From Protula sp. h YS-2021 (lineage: Eukaryota > Annelida > Polychaeta > Sabellida > Serpulidae), in the NCBI GenBank assembly GCA_949752745.1, contig OX457027.1:88123720-88187719 (forward strand): DNA of 64,000 nt. Reading direction: 5' to 3'. Both the position numbers and the translations under genes were made by a program. Position 1 is the stretch's first letter, and the number at the start of each line of letters is the position of its first letter. The notes under the pieces are model-generated. The model was not told the DNA's origin. It did no database searches and saw only the letters and a list, made by a program, of their open reading frames with translations. Shown one piece after another: positions 1 to 10,654 of this stretch.

Positions 1-176
1 TCTTCTTTAGTCATTGTGTTGTGAATTATCAGTACAGATTAAACCAATATGCATTGATTTAGTTAGAACTGAATAGTCATTTAAAACTTGTGTCACAAAA
101 ATAACAATATTGTGAATTTGATCCGAACTCTGACTATATATGCTTAGAACTGAATGCAATGTTGTATGTTCGACAG

Positions 177-281
177 TGTTTAATCAATGCGATTGCCAAT
201 GAAGGACACAATGCCCTGCACTTGGCTGCACAGTATGGACACACTAAGCTCGTCAGTCTACTACTGCAGCAGCATAACCAG
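177..281 (+). CDS. Ankyrin exon 1 of the window (ANK-cGLR)
   Basis: A 35-codon phase-0 exon between ...cgacag and gtatat. It encodes one ankyrin repeat with core NALHLAAQYGHTKLVSLLL. It is the first exon visible; the gene continues leftwards out of the window. Confidence 0.85.
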
Positions 282-3200
282 GTATATTATATTGAAACAG
301 GTGATGTATTTTTCGTGTTTTTATTGTATTAATTGATGCAAATAAAACATTTAAACATTGCACATTTTGAAAATGAATTCAATGAAATTCAACATAAAGC
401 ACAAAGCATACTAAGAATAACGGTTCGGGTGACGGTTAGCTCAGTCGGTAGAGCGTTGGTCCTGTAATCCTATGGTCCCTGGTTCGAATCCGGCCAGGGG
501 TGGAAAGCGGTGGAATGACTTTCGCTCGAATTACCTCAGCTAAACGACTGCACAAGATATTCATCACCACGGAATTCAAAATTAGCACAAATGAGTCTTC
601 CGGTCATCCCTTTAAAAAATATTAAGAATCACAGGTTTTTAAATGCATCTCTAAAATGTGCTCAGTTGTGTCAAAAGTTATTTATTGTTTAAATTTTATA
701 GATTTTGGAAGTTTATAAAATGGCATATAAAAACTAAATAAGAAGGCTTAGAGCTGAAAAACAAATAATTGTTAAATTTAAAAAGGAGGATAAGTAGAGT
801 TAATCAAGTGACACCAGTAAAGTATATTAAAATTTAAAAGTAGTTTTTGTTTTAAATTAAACCTTAGTTAAAACACGCGTTTTAATAAATTAGGTGATAG
901 ATAACATGTTGTAGCATCTGTAAAAGTCCCTTAAATGATTTTACAATACCACTACTTTGAAAAGTGGGTACAGGCAGTAAACCAATCATCAAACAACGAT
1001 GTCTGGTTTTCGTAAGAGGGTGCGCAAAAGTAACATTCAATAGAAGCCAGTGTTATATCTGCTTGACATGTATTAATTGGTAATAAACAACGATAGTATA
1101 TCCCATAGAAATTCATATAGTGCAAATGTTGTGGTCTATATATCTTCGGTGGCACGATAGATATCGTATATACAAAACAAATAAAATTAAGTACTCTGAG
1201 AAACACAGTCACATTAAAGTATAGTTTGTTCTTATCAACTTATTATGTATTGGTAGCTGTTTATGACAAGAAAATGTCAGTTGCGGATCGCTGACTAAAG
1301 CATTAAGGGTTATATTAGCTATATTCCGTTGCATAGCTCTTATATTAATATTATTGGATTAAAATGTGCAGATACATGTTTAAAAATCATATTAATCATG
1401 TTGATCACAGTGCTGTATAAATGCACCAACGGACCATGGTTTCCCTATATTACATATAGCTGCCTGTAAGGAAGCACCGGTGTTTTTGAAGCTTGTTCAA
1501 AAGGATAAATGACTACCTTCGAACGCACTCCCTCCTCAACAAATACCAGTCTGCGTACAGAATGTTCCACTCTGCTGAAAGTGCGCTCCTTCCCGTGCAA
1601 AATGATACACTATCTGCTCTCCATGAGAAGAAAATGGTTGCCCTCGCAATGTTAGATCTCAGCGCTGCATTTGATACCATTGACCACTCGATTCTGTTTC
1701 ACCGTCTTGAGACTCGCTTTGGTATCAAAGGCCACGCCCTCAATTGGATAAAATCGTATCTAGATCAACGTTCTCAATGTGTCTTGATCAATCGCCAACT
1801 ATCGCCCGATGTCACAGTTGGCTTCGGCGTGCCGCAGGGGTCAGTCCTGGGTCCGCTGCTATTTACCATGTACGTAACACCTCTCGCAGATATCGCTAGT
1901 CGCTTTGGTTTACTTCACCATTTTATGCCGATTATAGTCAATTATACGTGTCCTTTGCCCCTCGCACCAGTCCAGACAAAGCTGTAAACTGTCTTCAGAA
2001 ATGCATAGCTGCTGTAAAAAACTGGATGAAAATCAATATGCTCAAATTAAACGAAGATAAGACAGAACTTATTCTTTTCGGCTCCTCCTACAGTTTTCGC
2101 AAAACACTAACTCAAGTGACTGTGTGAAGAACCTGGGTGCATTTTTCGACACTCATATGTCTATGGAAAGATTTATCTCAGAAAAAAATTAAAAGCAGTA
2201 TGTATTTCATAAAAAATATCAACCGGATACGTCGATACCTCACGCCATTTGCTACCAAAACACTCGTTCACGCATACATTAGTTCAAGACTGGACTTGTC
2301 AAATAGCTTGTTATTTGGTATAAATCGTTCCTTATTGAACCGACTTCAATCTGTCCAAAACGCTGCAGCCAGACTTATCTACCGTGTGTCCAAGTACGAA
2401 GACGCTTTTCCCTTGTTACAATCCTTACATTGGCTTCCTATCGAGCAGCGGATAGAATTTAAAATTCTTGTATTCACACATAACTGTCTCCACGGCAGAG
2501 CACCAGAATACCTTACCGAACTCATCTCCTGGCGTCCAGCTCCTAGGACTACACGATCGGACTACCAGTTTCAACTCATCGAGTTCCGAACTTGCAATAA
2601 ATTTGGAGATCGTGCGTTCAGGAACTGTGCTCCACGTTCGTGGAACTCTTTACCTACAGCCTTGCGCAGTATTAAATCAATAGCATCTTTTAAAAAAGCA
2701 CTTAAAACATATCTTTTTAGAAAAGCGTATACTTGACTGCTTAATTCAGTATGTTTATTATTACAAGGTTTGTCTATTGATCATGGGTTTTAAGTCCAGT
2801 TTTATCATATTTAATTTTACATGTATTTTCATCTGTATTATCATAATATTCGTTTCTTAGTATTGTAAAGCGCTTAGAGATTATATATATTAGGCGCTTT
2901 ATAAATATGTTAAGTAATAATAATAATAATGTTTGTGCATTCATTACTAAATTGTAGTATTACGTGAGTGGCTGTTTCTTCTAAGTGCTTATTTCAATTT
3001 GGACGGGCATCGCCAAACATCGAATTGTTTTTGTTTATGGTTGCAGTGTCAAGTCAAGGCAGCTACTAATAAGGGCTACAATGCATTGCACCTGGCGGCA
3101 GGGTATGGTAGAGAAAGTACAGTTGTCGCGTTGTTGGAGCATGAACAGGTCCAGCGCGTTTGTGCTTTCATTAAGCTTCCATATTTTCCTCTCTACAAAC

Positions 3201-6200
3201 TAACCCTTACCTCACACTGTTTTCTTAAGTTGAGTTTAATCCCCCGCATTTAAAGTCTGATGGGCTGGTAATGTGGCAACAAAAACGGTGGATTCCAATT
3301 ACGATATATATTGTTAAACAGTGGACATTAAATTTAGCACAACGTGCTGCGTCAGGAGGCTGTCATATTGGAGTGATGTAACCATGAAGTTACTATGTTT
3401 TAGGAGAGTTTTAAAATGTCATTAAGATGCAGCACAGAGATGTGTAGTTAACAGACAATTTTTGCTTTGTACTCTTCAAAAGATTATTAAACCAATTAAG
3501 TGTTTTTGTATCAGTTAGCTATCAATGAAGTCGCGAATGAGGGATTTAATGCACTGCACTTAGCTGCAAGAAATGGACACAAGGATGTTGTTAGTGTGTT
3601 ACTTCAACTCCCCGAGGTACTTTTTTCTGTGTACTTAACTATATCTGGTTTGATTCTTTAAATAACGTTGAAATAAAAAGATGTTTCAAAAATAGTGGCT
3701 GCCAATGTGTTTTCATTTTTCAAATATTTCTATTTTGTTTGTAAAGTGCGACGTACATAGCTTGACCAAAGGGGGAGAAACAGCACTTCATTTGGCAGCA
3801 CAATTTAGCCAAAATCTGGACATTATAAAATTGCTGATAGAAAAGAAAGTAGGTTTTTATTTCATTGAATATATTAACAAAGAATTTGCAGTCAATAAAG
3901 TTTTCCCATCTTATACCTGAATTGACTTAAATTGCTTAAATGATAACAATGAGGATTTTATAATTTAATTTAGCTTTCTATATGTATTAGTTTTAGTTTT
4001 TGAAAGAATTTGAAAAGTATGCCATGTTGTTAACAGAGTAATATAAATGCTAAAATGAGCACTGGTGCAACACCTCTACATCTCGCTGCTCAACTGGCAA
4101 ATGTTGATGTTGTCAAATGTCTGATCAATCATCAGGTAATTGTTATTTTCTTCTATTTTCGGCAAAATTTGGTGCTTATTTGCGATATAGCAAACTAGGT
4201 GCAGGAGTATTAAGTTATGTTAACAATACATGTTACTATGAATCTGTCAGTGACCCGTCAATTAACATTTGTAGTGGGAGCACACATGCCAGCGGCACTC
4301 CTCATAAATTAACAGTGTAAATTAAGCTGAAGTGTGTGTAGAATTTGTGGCAAGCACGATGTGCAAGTCTATTTATAATAAAAGAATAGTTTATATGTTA
4401 TTTTAATACTGCGGCTACTGACAATAAACAGTGAAATTACGTGATGACTTGAACGTTTCACAATGTGTTTCTGATGTCAACGCTTCCATGGAATAAGTAT
4501 GGAATAAGTATGTGCTAACAAGGTTTTTCCAATGTCAGCACCTCCATGGACGACTTAATGAGTCTTATATGTGATTACAATGTGTTTCTGATTTCAACGC
4601 CTCCATGATGGCTTATTGGATCAAGTACATGCTTACAAAGTGTTTCCAATGTCAACGCCTCCATGGATGATGAAATAAATTACCAAAATTGATACATGTC
4701 TAGATGTTGCAAAATGCTACTATGATCAACATAGTTCATGAAGGTGATAGTGTGCATTTACAGATGACGCCAATCTCCCCAAAGGCCGTAGGTGTCAGCG
4801 GTTACAACATGTCGTCCTGATGCTACACGGTTTATGGCTGCATGATGTGTTTACATGATTATTTCATTACAACCACTGGAATTTATATTGTGCAGGCAGA
4901 GGATATTTCAATGTTACCTTGACTGAGATGGTTATTTAGCGGATACTTTATGTGTTTATATGATGAATTCAATGTTGGGTGACCGTTAAATTGTTGCATT
5001 ATGTGCTTATAGGGTGACACCAAAGGCTGGCATGGCTAGGATACTTTTAATGGTTGCATTATGTACTTACAAGGTGATGTCAACCGCTGCCATAACTGAT
5101 AACTCATTTAGCGGTTATACGCTGACATCAATGGCTCCCATGCCTGAGATGATCATTTAGCGGTTGCATTATGTGCTCGCAGGGTGACGTCAATGATTGA
5201 TATGGATATTTAGCGCTTACATTGTGTGCCTATAGTGTGGAGTCAATGGCTACCAAAGGCGAGATAACAATCCAATAGTTACATTTTGTGTTACAAGGTG
5301 ACGTCAGCGATTGCCATTAAGTAGTATTAATGGCTATATTATGTGCTTACAGGGTGACGTCAATGCTAGAATGAATGATGATGCCACAGTTCTACACGCC
5401 GCTGCTCACTATGGGCAAGCAGATATAGTTGCTGTTTTAATTCATCAAGAGGTAACACATTGTTTATTGAGAAAAAATAAGTAAAGCTCAAAACAAATAT
5501 AATATGAATGAATGAATGTTGAATTGCAATTTAGCCTGTGTGTCAATAGTATGAAAGGGCTTCATTTCATCTTGTGGGACAACTATAATTTGAATACATT
5601 CTCAGTTTTGTTGACGCCTACTTTTTAAATCGCAGCATTTATGAACCAATTATTGACCAGTGCTAAAACCTTACAACACAGAAAGAGGAAATAAGACTAT
5701 TCCTGGTAAATTTTCAAAAAAGAGTATTCGTTGGCACCTACAGGGTTTTAAGTTATCTTTTGACGTGGATACAGGGAAACAATTAAACTATTTACCTTAT
5801 GAATAAACTGACCCTCTATTCCACCGTTTTACCTCCACCCCCTTTACACATTTTCTTCAGTGTTAGGCATAACTAATGATCTGAAATCTACAATGGCATA
5901 TTGTTTATTCAGAGAAGTACAATCTAGCTTCATCAAGAATTGGTGCATAAAGTTATATTTTACGTAACAATATAATTTTGCAGAGATTAGTTTTTCAGAG
6001 AATACAGTAAATTTCAATCGATCGTCTTTCCCCAGAAGGGGGTATATCATTGATAATATCTTCCCCGGTTCAATTTATGCTCCTCCGACCCCCTTCCCAT
6101 TCTTTTTTCTCAGTGAAGATCTGTTGCTTTTTATGTGTGATACATATATGAATTTATTCATTAGCCGTAAGTCCTGATCTAATATTACGTAAACTTAAGT

Positions 6201-9200
6201 TTAAGAATTTGAAAAATTCTAGAAAAATAGAACATGTCTGTTTCTCTCAATCTTTGTCGCAACAAATCTGGTGTAATTACATATGACAAAACGCATGGGA
6301 ATACATATTAAAAACGTTCTAAAACAGTCATACAATTAATTTATTAATCTGTCCGAAACTGAAAAAAGTATTTTTTAAATTGGGTAGAAAATACCCTGGG
6401 TCAAAGAAAGTTGTCCTGCGCTATCTTTCCCTGTAGGGTGGAAGGTATTTTATATCATCTGTATAAAATGGTCGTATTGGCCTTAATGAAAAGTTGCGTT
6501 TTGTTAAAAACGTGCATATATTTATTTAATTATTCCAGAGCACGTATTATACAGACAAATTCGTCATTCGTTACTACACTGAACTCATAACTGACACTCA
6601 ACTCTTAACTCTCTGACAGCTCCATCTTTTGAGACTACTGAGATCCCGTTTTACATCCGAACCAGGAGCATGCCAGTTTGGAAGATAAACATGATTATAC
6701 AGCACCATTCTACATAAATATGCTAATTGCTTTTCCACCATGATACCCACACCTTCATCATTAAAATGACACAAATACTATGTGATCCGAACCAGGAGCA
6801 TGCCAGTTTGGAAGATAAACATGATTATACAGCACCATTCTACATAAATATGCTAATTGCTTTTCCACCATGATACCCACACCTTCATCATTAAAATGAC
6901 ACAAATACTATGTGATAACGGCGAGTTGAAAATGTGATAAATACAAAACAATGCTCTGTGGCTTTTGGCTCTGCAGATCAAGAGTTCATTATTCAAACTA
7001 TAAGCAGTTTCAGAGTAGACATTGATTCAGAATAGATAATTGTTAAAAATGCAGGTCTTTTGGAATCAAATTAACGATTACTACACTAATGTGCTTCTTA
7101 AAGTTTTAAAATGACAGAACATGCAATTTATGAAATAAGTAAGCAAAATCTACAATAAAGTATGCTCGCCAAAGAAGTACCCATCCTTATTCATTGGTAG
7201 CAGTGCGGTGTCGAGTATTGTACCATGGTTAAATTGTTCTTTTCTGGGAACTCAACTTAATATTGTTTAAATTAATATTATTCAAAGTAAGATATTTAAT
7301 TTGATCCGATAATCGTTTCTGTAAAAGGATAAACACTGATAATAAGCCAAAAAAATAAATAAAAGACATGTACCAATATATCGTTTCTATCAGCTATTAT
7401 TTTTTAAAGGGATGGTCGAAAGCTTCAGTGGGCGTTACTTTTGAATTCCGTGATAAATAGTCTAACCAACTGCATTCGCTTAGCTACGGCAATTGGAGCG
7501 AACGTCAATCCCCTGCTTACCACCCCGAGCTGGAATCGAACTTGGGACCTTGGGATTACCAGACCATCGCTATAATCAACTGCACTGACCATCATCTCCC
7601 AATTATAACTGCTAATTTGTTTTTACTTCATATCTGTGAACATAATTTTTGTAAATATAGCGACAGTGCCAGGACTTATCTGCTAATTTAAACTTTGCAT
7701 GCCCTGTAGGTAGTACGAATATAATCCTGCACTCAGGATCTTAGCATGTGGCAGGTTATTTTGTTCAAAGGTGGATGTCAATGCAAAGAACAACGAAGGC
7801 TTTACGCCACTGCACTTTGCAGCACAGAATGCACACACAAAAACAGCTAGTATTCTTCTGAAGCATCATAAAGTAAGTGACGACCTTTATGTTTTTGCCA
7901 CAAATGAATGTCTCAAGAGCAGATCATTCAGTCAGCTACAACGGAATAATTTTTATCAAGGTTTTTCTTGCGGTCTAGGGGCAAATTATTTTCTTATCTA
8001 AGGATAAAAATCAAGATGTTTTTAATGATGCCTTCCATCAGATTTCTCTCCACCTCTTTCGGATTTATAAAGTTTTTTTTACCTTTTGCCCCATTAGAAC
8101 AGCAAGAAAATTTTTTCCATGATATCGGATGGTAAAAAAAAGTTTTCGCTAATTTCGCCCCTAATTCGTGTTTTGAATTTGATGAAGGTCAAAAATTTGT
8201 GTGGCATTTGAACTGAAAAAATTTCATTTCATCTCTATAGTTGAGTACAATGTAACAAGAATAAGCATCCTCTAATAGATTACAACGGTTTGATATTAGT
8301 AGCTGTCATTGTTCCCAGTTTATGCCTGAAACTCAAGTGTAAAAATATAGTTGTTGATTTCCACTCAATGGCAGATTGATCCTACTATTTCAAATGACAA
8401 CGAAGGCGCCACAGCATTAAGCATGGCATTAGCTGGTGCTCCAGCAGCCGAGTCGTTTATATGTAGCAAGAACATCTACAACATGATCCAGGAACTTCTC
8501 GTCAAAGGTGTCGATGCAAACATACCACAGTCAAATCTGGCCACCGCTGTCCTTCACTCATCGATACAAGTAGTTGAATTACTTTTTGAGTATGCTGGTG
8601 ATCCGAACAGCACTGAGAAAGGCGAATCAGCGCTTCATATTGCCGTGCGAATTGGCTCGACTGCTAAGTGTGATCTGTTATTAAGGCATGGCGTTAAAAC
8701 CGATGCCGTATTTGATGAGATGACACCTTTGCAATATGCCATGGTTAAAGGAACTCAGCCAGAAATTATTCAATTGTTATTGGATCATACTCGTGAGCCA
8801 GTGGATGTTGCAAGCTTACTAAGGTATGTGATAAAATATCAGGTTTTTTCAGGTCCTTCTATTTCTTACAGTTCTCTTCTGCAGTGTTAAGTTTAGTTTA
8901 AGGTTCATACGGTTATTTGTTTAAAGAAAAAACTCGAATGCCCAAAGGTCACAAATTTAAATTAAATAAGAAAGCCAAATAAATTGAAATAATGAAAATA
9001 ACCTAGGCCAAAGACACAACAAATCATATAAATTTAATACCTTTGATATATTTGTCATTATTTCGAAGTATATATTTGCTATAAAAGCTGAAAATTTTAC
9101 ACTAATGAAATTAAAATAACTTAAATTAACTTATTTATCAGCTTCCGTTGGAATACGTTATAATAAAATACTTAGCAGCATGTTTAACAATATAAAAGTC

Positions 9201-10654
9201 TTTATGGCTTAATAAATATTGCTGTTTCATATTTCAGTATTTGCAACGTAGAAAACCGAGAGGTACCCTTGCTATGCCACGCGATTAGCTTGGGAACAAA
9301 ATCTTTTATAGAAGCTCTGGCTGACAGCAAATCCTTGGAAGAGAGTGATTTTACTGGATTAAATGCAATACAGCTCATCTGCAAATATCCAAAGCTGAGA
9401 AAATGGCTCTCCCACAAATATCCTGAAGTATTCGCTAAGCATAATAATTCCGAGATGGTTGAATGGTACAAGTATAAAAAGCACATCAACACTTCAATTG
9501 ATCCGCATCAAAATGATTTCGTGCAAACCAGCAGCGCAAAGCTTTACCAAGAAGCATTAGCATTTACTCGACATACCGTAGAAGTAGCCGATATCGAAAA
9601 TCAAGTTGTCACTCTTCTCACCGCAGCCTCAGATGATCTGCGGAAATCTCAAAGCAAGCATTTGCAATTCAAGCCAATTGTCAGAGGAAGTGTAGGGGAG
9701 GGAACAAAAGTGGCTTTACCGGACGAGTTTGATGTTGTTTGCGTCCTGACTGAATGTACCGACTTCACAGTTGAAGAGGGTATTTTAAGTAAGACCCATA
9801 GGCGAATTAAGATTGACCAAGGTTCTCCTTTCCTTGAAGCTTGCAGTGAGGAAGGTTATCTCTTGGCAACAGGGTTGGGTAGAATGTTTTATGCCTCATT
9901 GATTGCTAGTCTCACGAAATTTCTGCCGAATAGTTTCACTGGTCAAACGGGCCGGCTGTTTCTTCACCATAATTTCTTTGACAGACATGACAAAATTTCA
10001 TGCATTAAGGTTATTTGGAGAGGGCAGAACTTTAAAGATTTGCCATTTAAGATTGATTTAGTTCCAGCTATTTACTTTGAAGGGTACCAGCTAGAGTCAC
10101 CCCTTCCTCTTGGAGTTGGTGCAGATTTTCATCTAATTCCAAAGCGATCAGGATTTGCAGGACATGATATCGATATACCCATTTCTTATTCAGAATGTGA
10201 GCGGAACGTCATTTTGAATTTACCAAAGAACATTAAAGAGGGCTATATCTTAGCAAAAGCCTGTCGAGACAAGCGGGCATGTTGTCCCGACACATCGTTA
10301 CCTATAGCTGAAACAATACAAGTGGACGACTACCTCACCAGTTATAGGTTAAAAACAAGCTTGATGTTCTTGCTGGATGAACTTGGCGGAAAAGAAGCAA
10401 TACTCCAAAACACTCAAACAAAAGAGCAATGGGCAAAAGCTATCTACCAGAAGCTGTTGCAGTTGCTGAAAGAGGGCTACATTTCATCGTACTATGTGCC
10501 CCATTTTAAGAGCTGTGTAGTTTTTCTCTGTGAGCATGCAGCAGACATACCACTGGATGAGCGTGCTGGGTGCTGTCATAAGCGTCATCTTATGCAGACC
10601 CTCGCTACACAGATCATATCCTTTCTTGACAAGGAAAATGCAGACCAGGCTTAA
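177..10654 (+). CDS. Ankyrin-repeat / cGAS-Mab-21-like nucleotidyltransferase (ANK-cGLR), 3' part of gene
   Basis: Multi-exon gene; coding exons are 177-281, 3047-3148, 3515-3616, 3747-3848, 4037-4135, 5353-5451, 7771-7872, 8375-8823 and 9238-10654, 2577 nt including TAA (858 codons seen). All junctions are AG/GT; the first seven exons are phase 0 and each encodes one ankyrin repeat (LHLAA-type core). Exon 8 holds degenerate ankyrin repeats, and exon 9 holds a nucleotidyltransferase fold with GS followed by an ExD pair and a later IDLVPAI aspartate, the signature of the cGAS/Mab-21 family. Known family role: cGLRs sense foreign nucleic acid in the cytosol and make cyclic dinucleotides for STING; other Mab-21 proteins are non-enzymatic. 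The retained acidic triad favours an active enzyme (inference). The initiator lies upstream of the window, so total length is unknown. Candidate poly(A) signal at 11041. Confidence 0.88.
428..622 (+). repeat. tRNA-derived SINE, copy 1
   Basis: The head has an A box (ttagctcagtcggtagagcg) and a B box (ggttcgaatcc). The body (ctttcgctc, ttacctcagctaa, acggaattcaaaa, ggtcatccctttaaaaaa) is shared with the inverted copy at 7401-7600, which shows this is a mobile SINE and not a tRNA gene. It lies in the intron after the first ankyrin exon. Confidence 0.8.
1411..1503 (+). pseudogene. LINE-disrupted ankyrin exon
   Basis: After the acceptor gttgatcacag the same phase-0 frame reads an ankyrin repeat (INAPTDHG..., then ILHIAACKEAP, then VFLKLVQK). 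It has no usable GT donor: homology passes within a few bases into LINE reverse-transcriptase sequence, and the frame reaches TGA at 1510. The exon is probably broken by the LINE. Because flanking exons are all phase 0, skipping it leaves the gene in frame. Exact breakpoint uncertain; a cryptic donor (gtaagg at about 1468) would truncate the repeat. Confidence 0.65.
1504..2930 (+). mobile_element. 5'-truncated CR1/L2-like LINE, reverse transcriptase remnant
   Basis: Reverse-transcriptase motifs are readable (FDTIDHSIL, GVPQGSVLGPLL), then a frame break near the expected YADD motif at about 1925. A second piece from about 2137 to 2736 gives the C-terminal region (RLQSVQNAAARLIY, LHWLPIEQRIEFKILV, RSWNSLPTALR). 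The 3' end carries the taaagcgcttagaga...ggcgctttata hairpin-like tail and an (AAT)n microsatellite, as in CR1/L2-type elements. Dead; the 5' end abuts an ankyrin exon. Confidence 0.85.
3047..3148 (+). CDS. Ankyrin exon (ANK-cGLR), repeat 2
   Basis: A 34-codon phase-0 exon, acceptor tggttgcag, donor gtccag (weak). Core reads NALHLAAGYGRESTVVALL. It is the first intact exon after the LINE insertion. Confidence 0.83.
3515..3616 (+). CDS. Ankyrin exon (ANK-cGLR), repeat 3
   Basis: A 34-codon phase-0 exon, acceptor tgtatcag, donor gtactt. Core reads NALHLAARNGHKDVVSVLL, close to the ankyrin consensus. Confidence 0.85.
3747..3848 (+). CDS. Ankyrin exon (ANK-cGLR), repeat 4
   Basis: A 34-codon phase-0 exon, acceptor tttgtaaag, donor gtaggt. 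Core reads ETALHLAAQFSQNLDIIKLL; only 130 bp of intron separate it from the previous exon, as expected for local exon duplication. Confidence 0.85.
4037..4135 (+). CDS. Ankyrin exon (ANK-cGLR), repeat 5
   Basis: A 33-codon phase-0 exon, acceptor tgttaacag, donor gtaatt. Core reads ATPLHLAAQLANVDVVKCL. Confidence 0.85.
4440..5365 (+). repeat. Degenerate ~55-75 bp tandem array running into ankyrin exon 6
   Basis: Many diverged units share a core like attatgtgcttacagggtg followed by acgtcaatg. Clear copies lie near 4996, 5058, 5165, 5218, 5281 and 5336; looser ones (tgcttacaaagtg, gatgtcaacgcc) begin near 4440. The last unit is the acceptor and first codons (Gly-Asp-Val-Asn) of exon 6. Several units keep an AG at the homologous place, for example at 5181-5182, and are possible decoy acceptors; the one at 5183 soon meets TGA in the exon frame. 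Confidence 0.7.
5353..5451 (+). CDS. Ankyrin exon (ANK-cGLR), repeat 6
   Basis: A 33-codon phase-0 exon, acceptor gtgcttacag, donor gtaaca. It begins GDVNARM and has core ATVLHAAAHYGQADIVAVL. The 5' end of this exon is the terminal unit of the upstream tandem array. Confidence 0.85.
6655..6914 (+). repeat. Perfect 130-bp tandem duplication
   Basis: Two adjacent copies, 6655-6784 and 6785-6914, beginning atccgaaccaggagcatgcc and ending aaatactatgtg, with no difference seen. It is intronic. A recent duplication or an assembly artefact. Confidence 0.9.
7401..7600 (-). repeat. tRNA-derived SINE, copy 2 (inverted)
   Basis: The reverse complement reads a tRNA-like head (B box agttcgattcc) and the same body and tail as the copy at 428-622, ending ccatccctttaaaaaa. 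Head-to-tail order is preserved in both copies. Confidence 0.8.
7771..7872 (+). CDS. Ankyrin exon (ANK-cGLR), repeat 7
   Basis: A 34-codon phase-0 exon, acceptor ttgttcaaag, donor gtaagt (consensus). Starts VDVNAKNNEG with core FTPLHFAAQNAHTKTASILL. Confidence 0.86.
8375..8823 (+). CDS. Large ankyrin exon (ANK-cGLR)
   Basis: About 150 codons, acceptor atggcag, donor gtatgt, ending in phase 2 inside a codon completed at 9238. It encodes several less regular ankyrin repeats (LLVKGVDANIP, SALHIAVRIGSTAKCDLLL, MTPLQYAMVKG). This exon links the single-repeat exons to the catalytic exon. Confidence 0.85.
8824..9237 (+). other. Last intron of ANK-cGLR
   Basis: Donor gtatgt, acceptor catatttcag. 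AT-rich with no recognisable element. Confidence 0.7.
9238..10654 (+). CDS. Terminal catalytic exon: cGAS/Mab-21-like nucleotidyltransferase domain
   Basis: Acceptor atatttcag; the exon runs to TAA at 10652-10654. After a last ankyrin-like stretch and a linker comes RGSVGEGTKVALPDEFDVV: the GS loop, then the first two metal ligands Glu (9725-9727) and Asp (9731-9733). The third acidic residue is Asp at 10055-10057 in FKIDLVPAI. A downstream segment with CRDKRACCPD and then DDYLTSYRLKTSLMFLL matches the helical C-lobe of Mab-21/cGLR proteins. A canonical cGAS zinc thumb is not evident, but the paired Cys could mark an equivalent. Catalysis and ligand are inferred. Confidence 0.9.

Larger units (their letters stand above)
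5452..7770 (+). other. Intron of ANK-cGLR, mostly unrecognised
   Basis: No further ankyrin exon is visible. The span holds a perfect 130-bp tandem duplication at 6655-6914 and an inverted SINE at 7401-7600; the rest is AT-rich with nothing recognisable. Confidence 0.6.

Noticed and set aside
428..505. Functional tRNA gene
   Set aside because: A and B boxes are good, but the anticodon stem is imperfect and the body and tail recur in an inverted copy at 7401-7600, so it is a SINE head.
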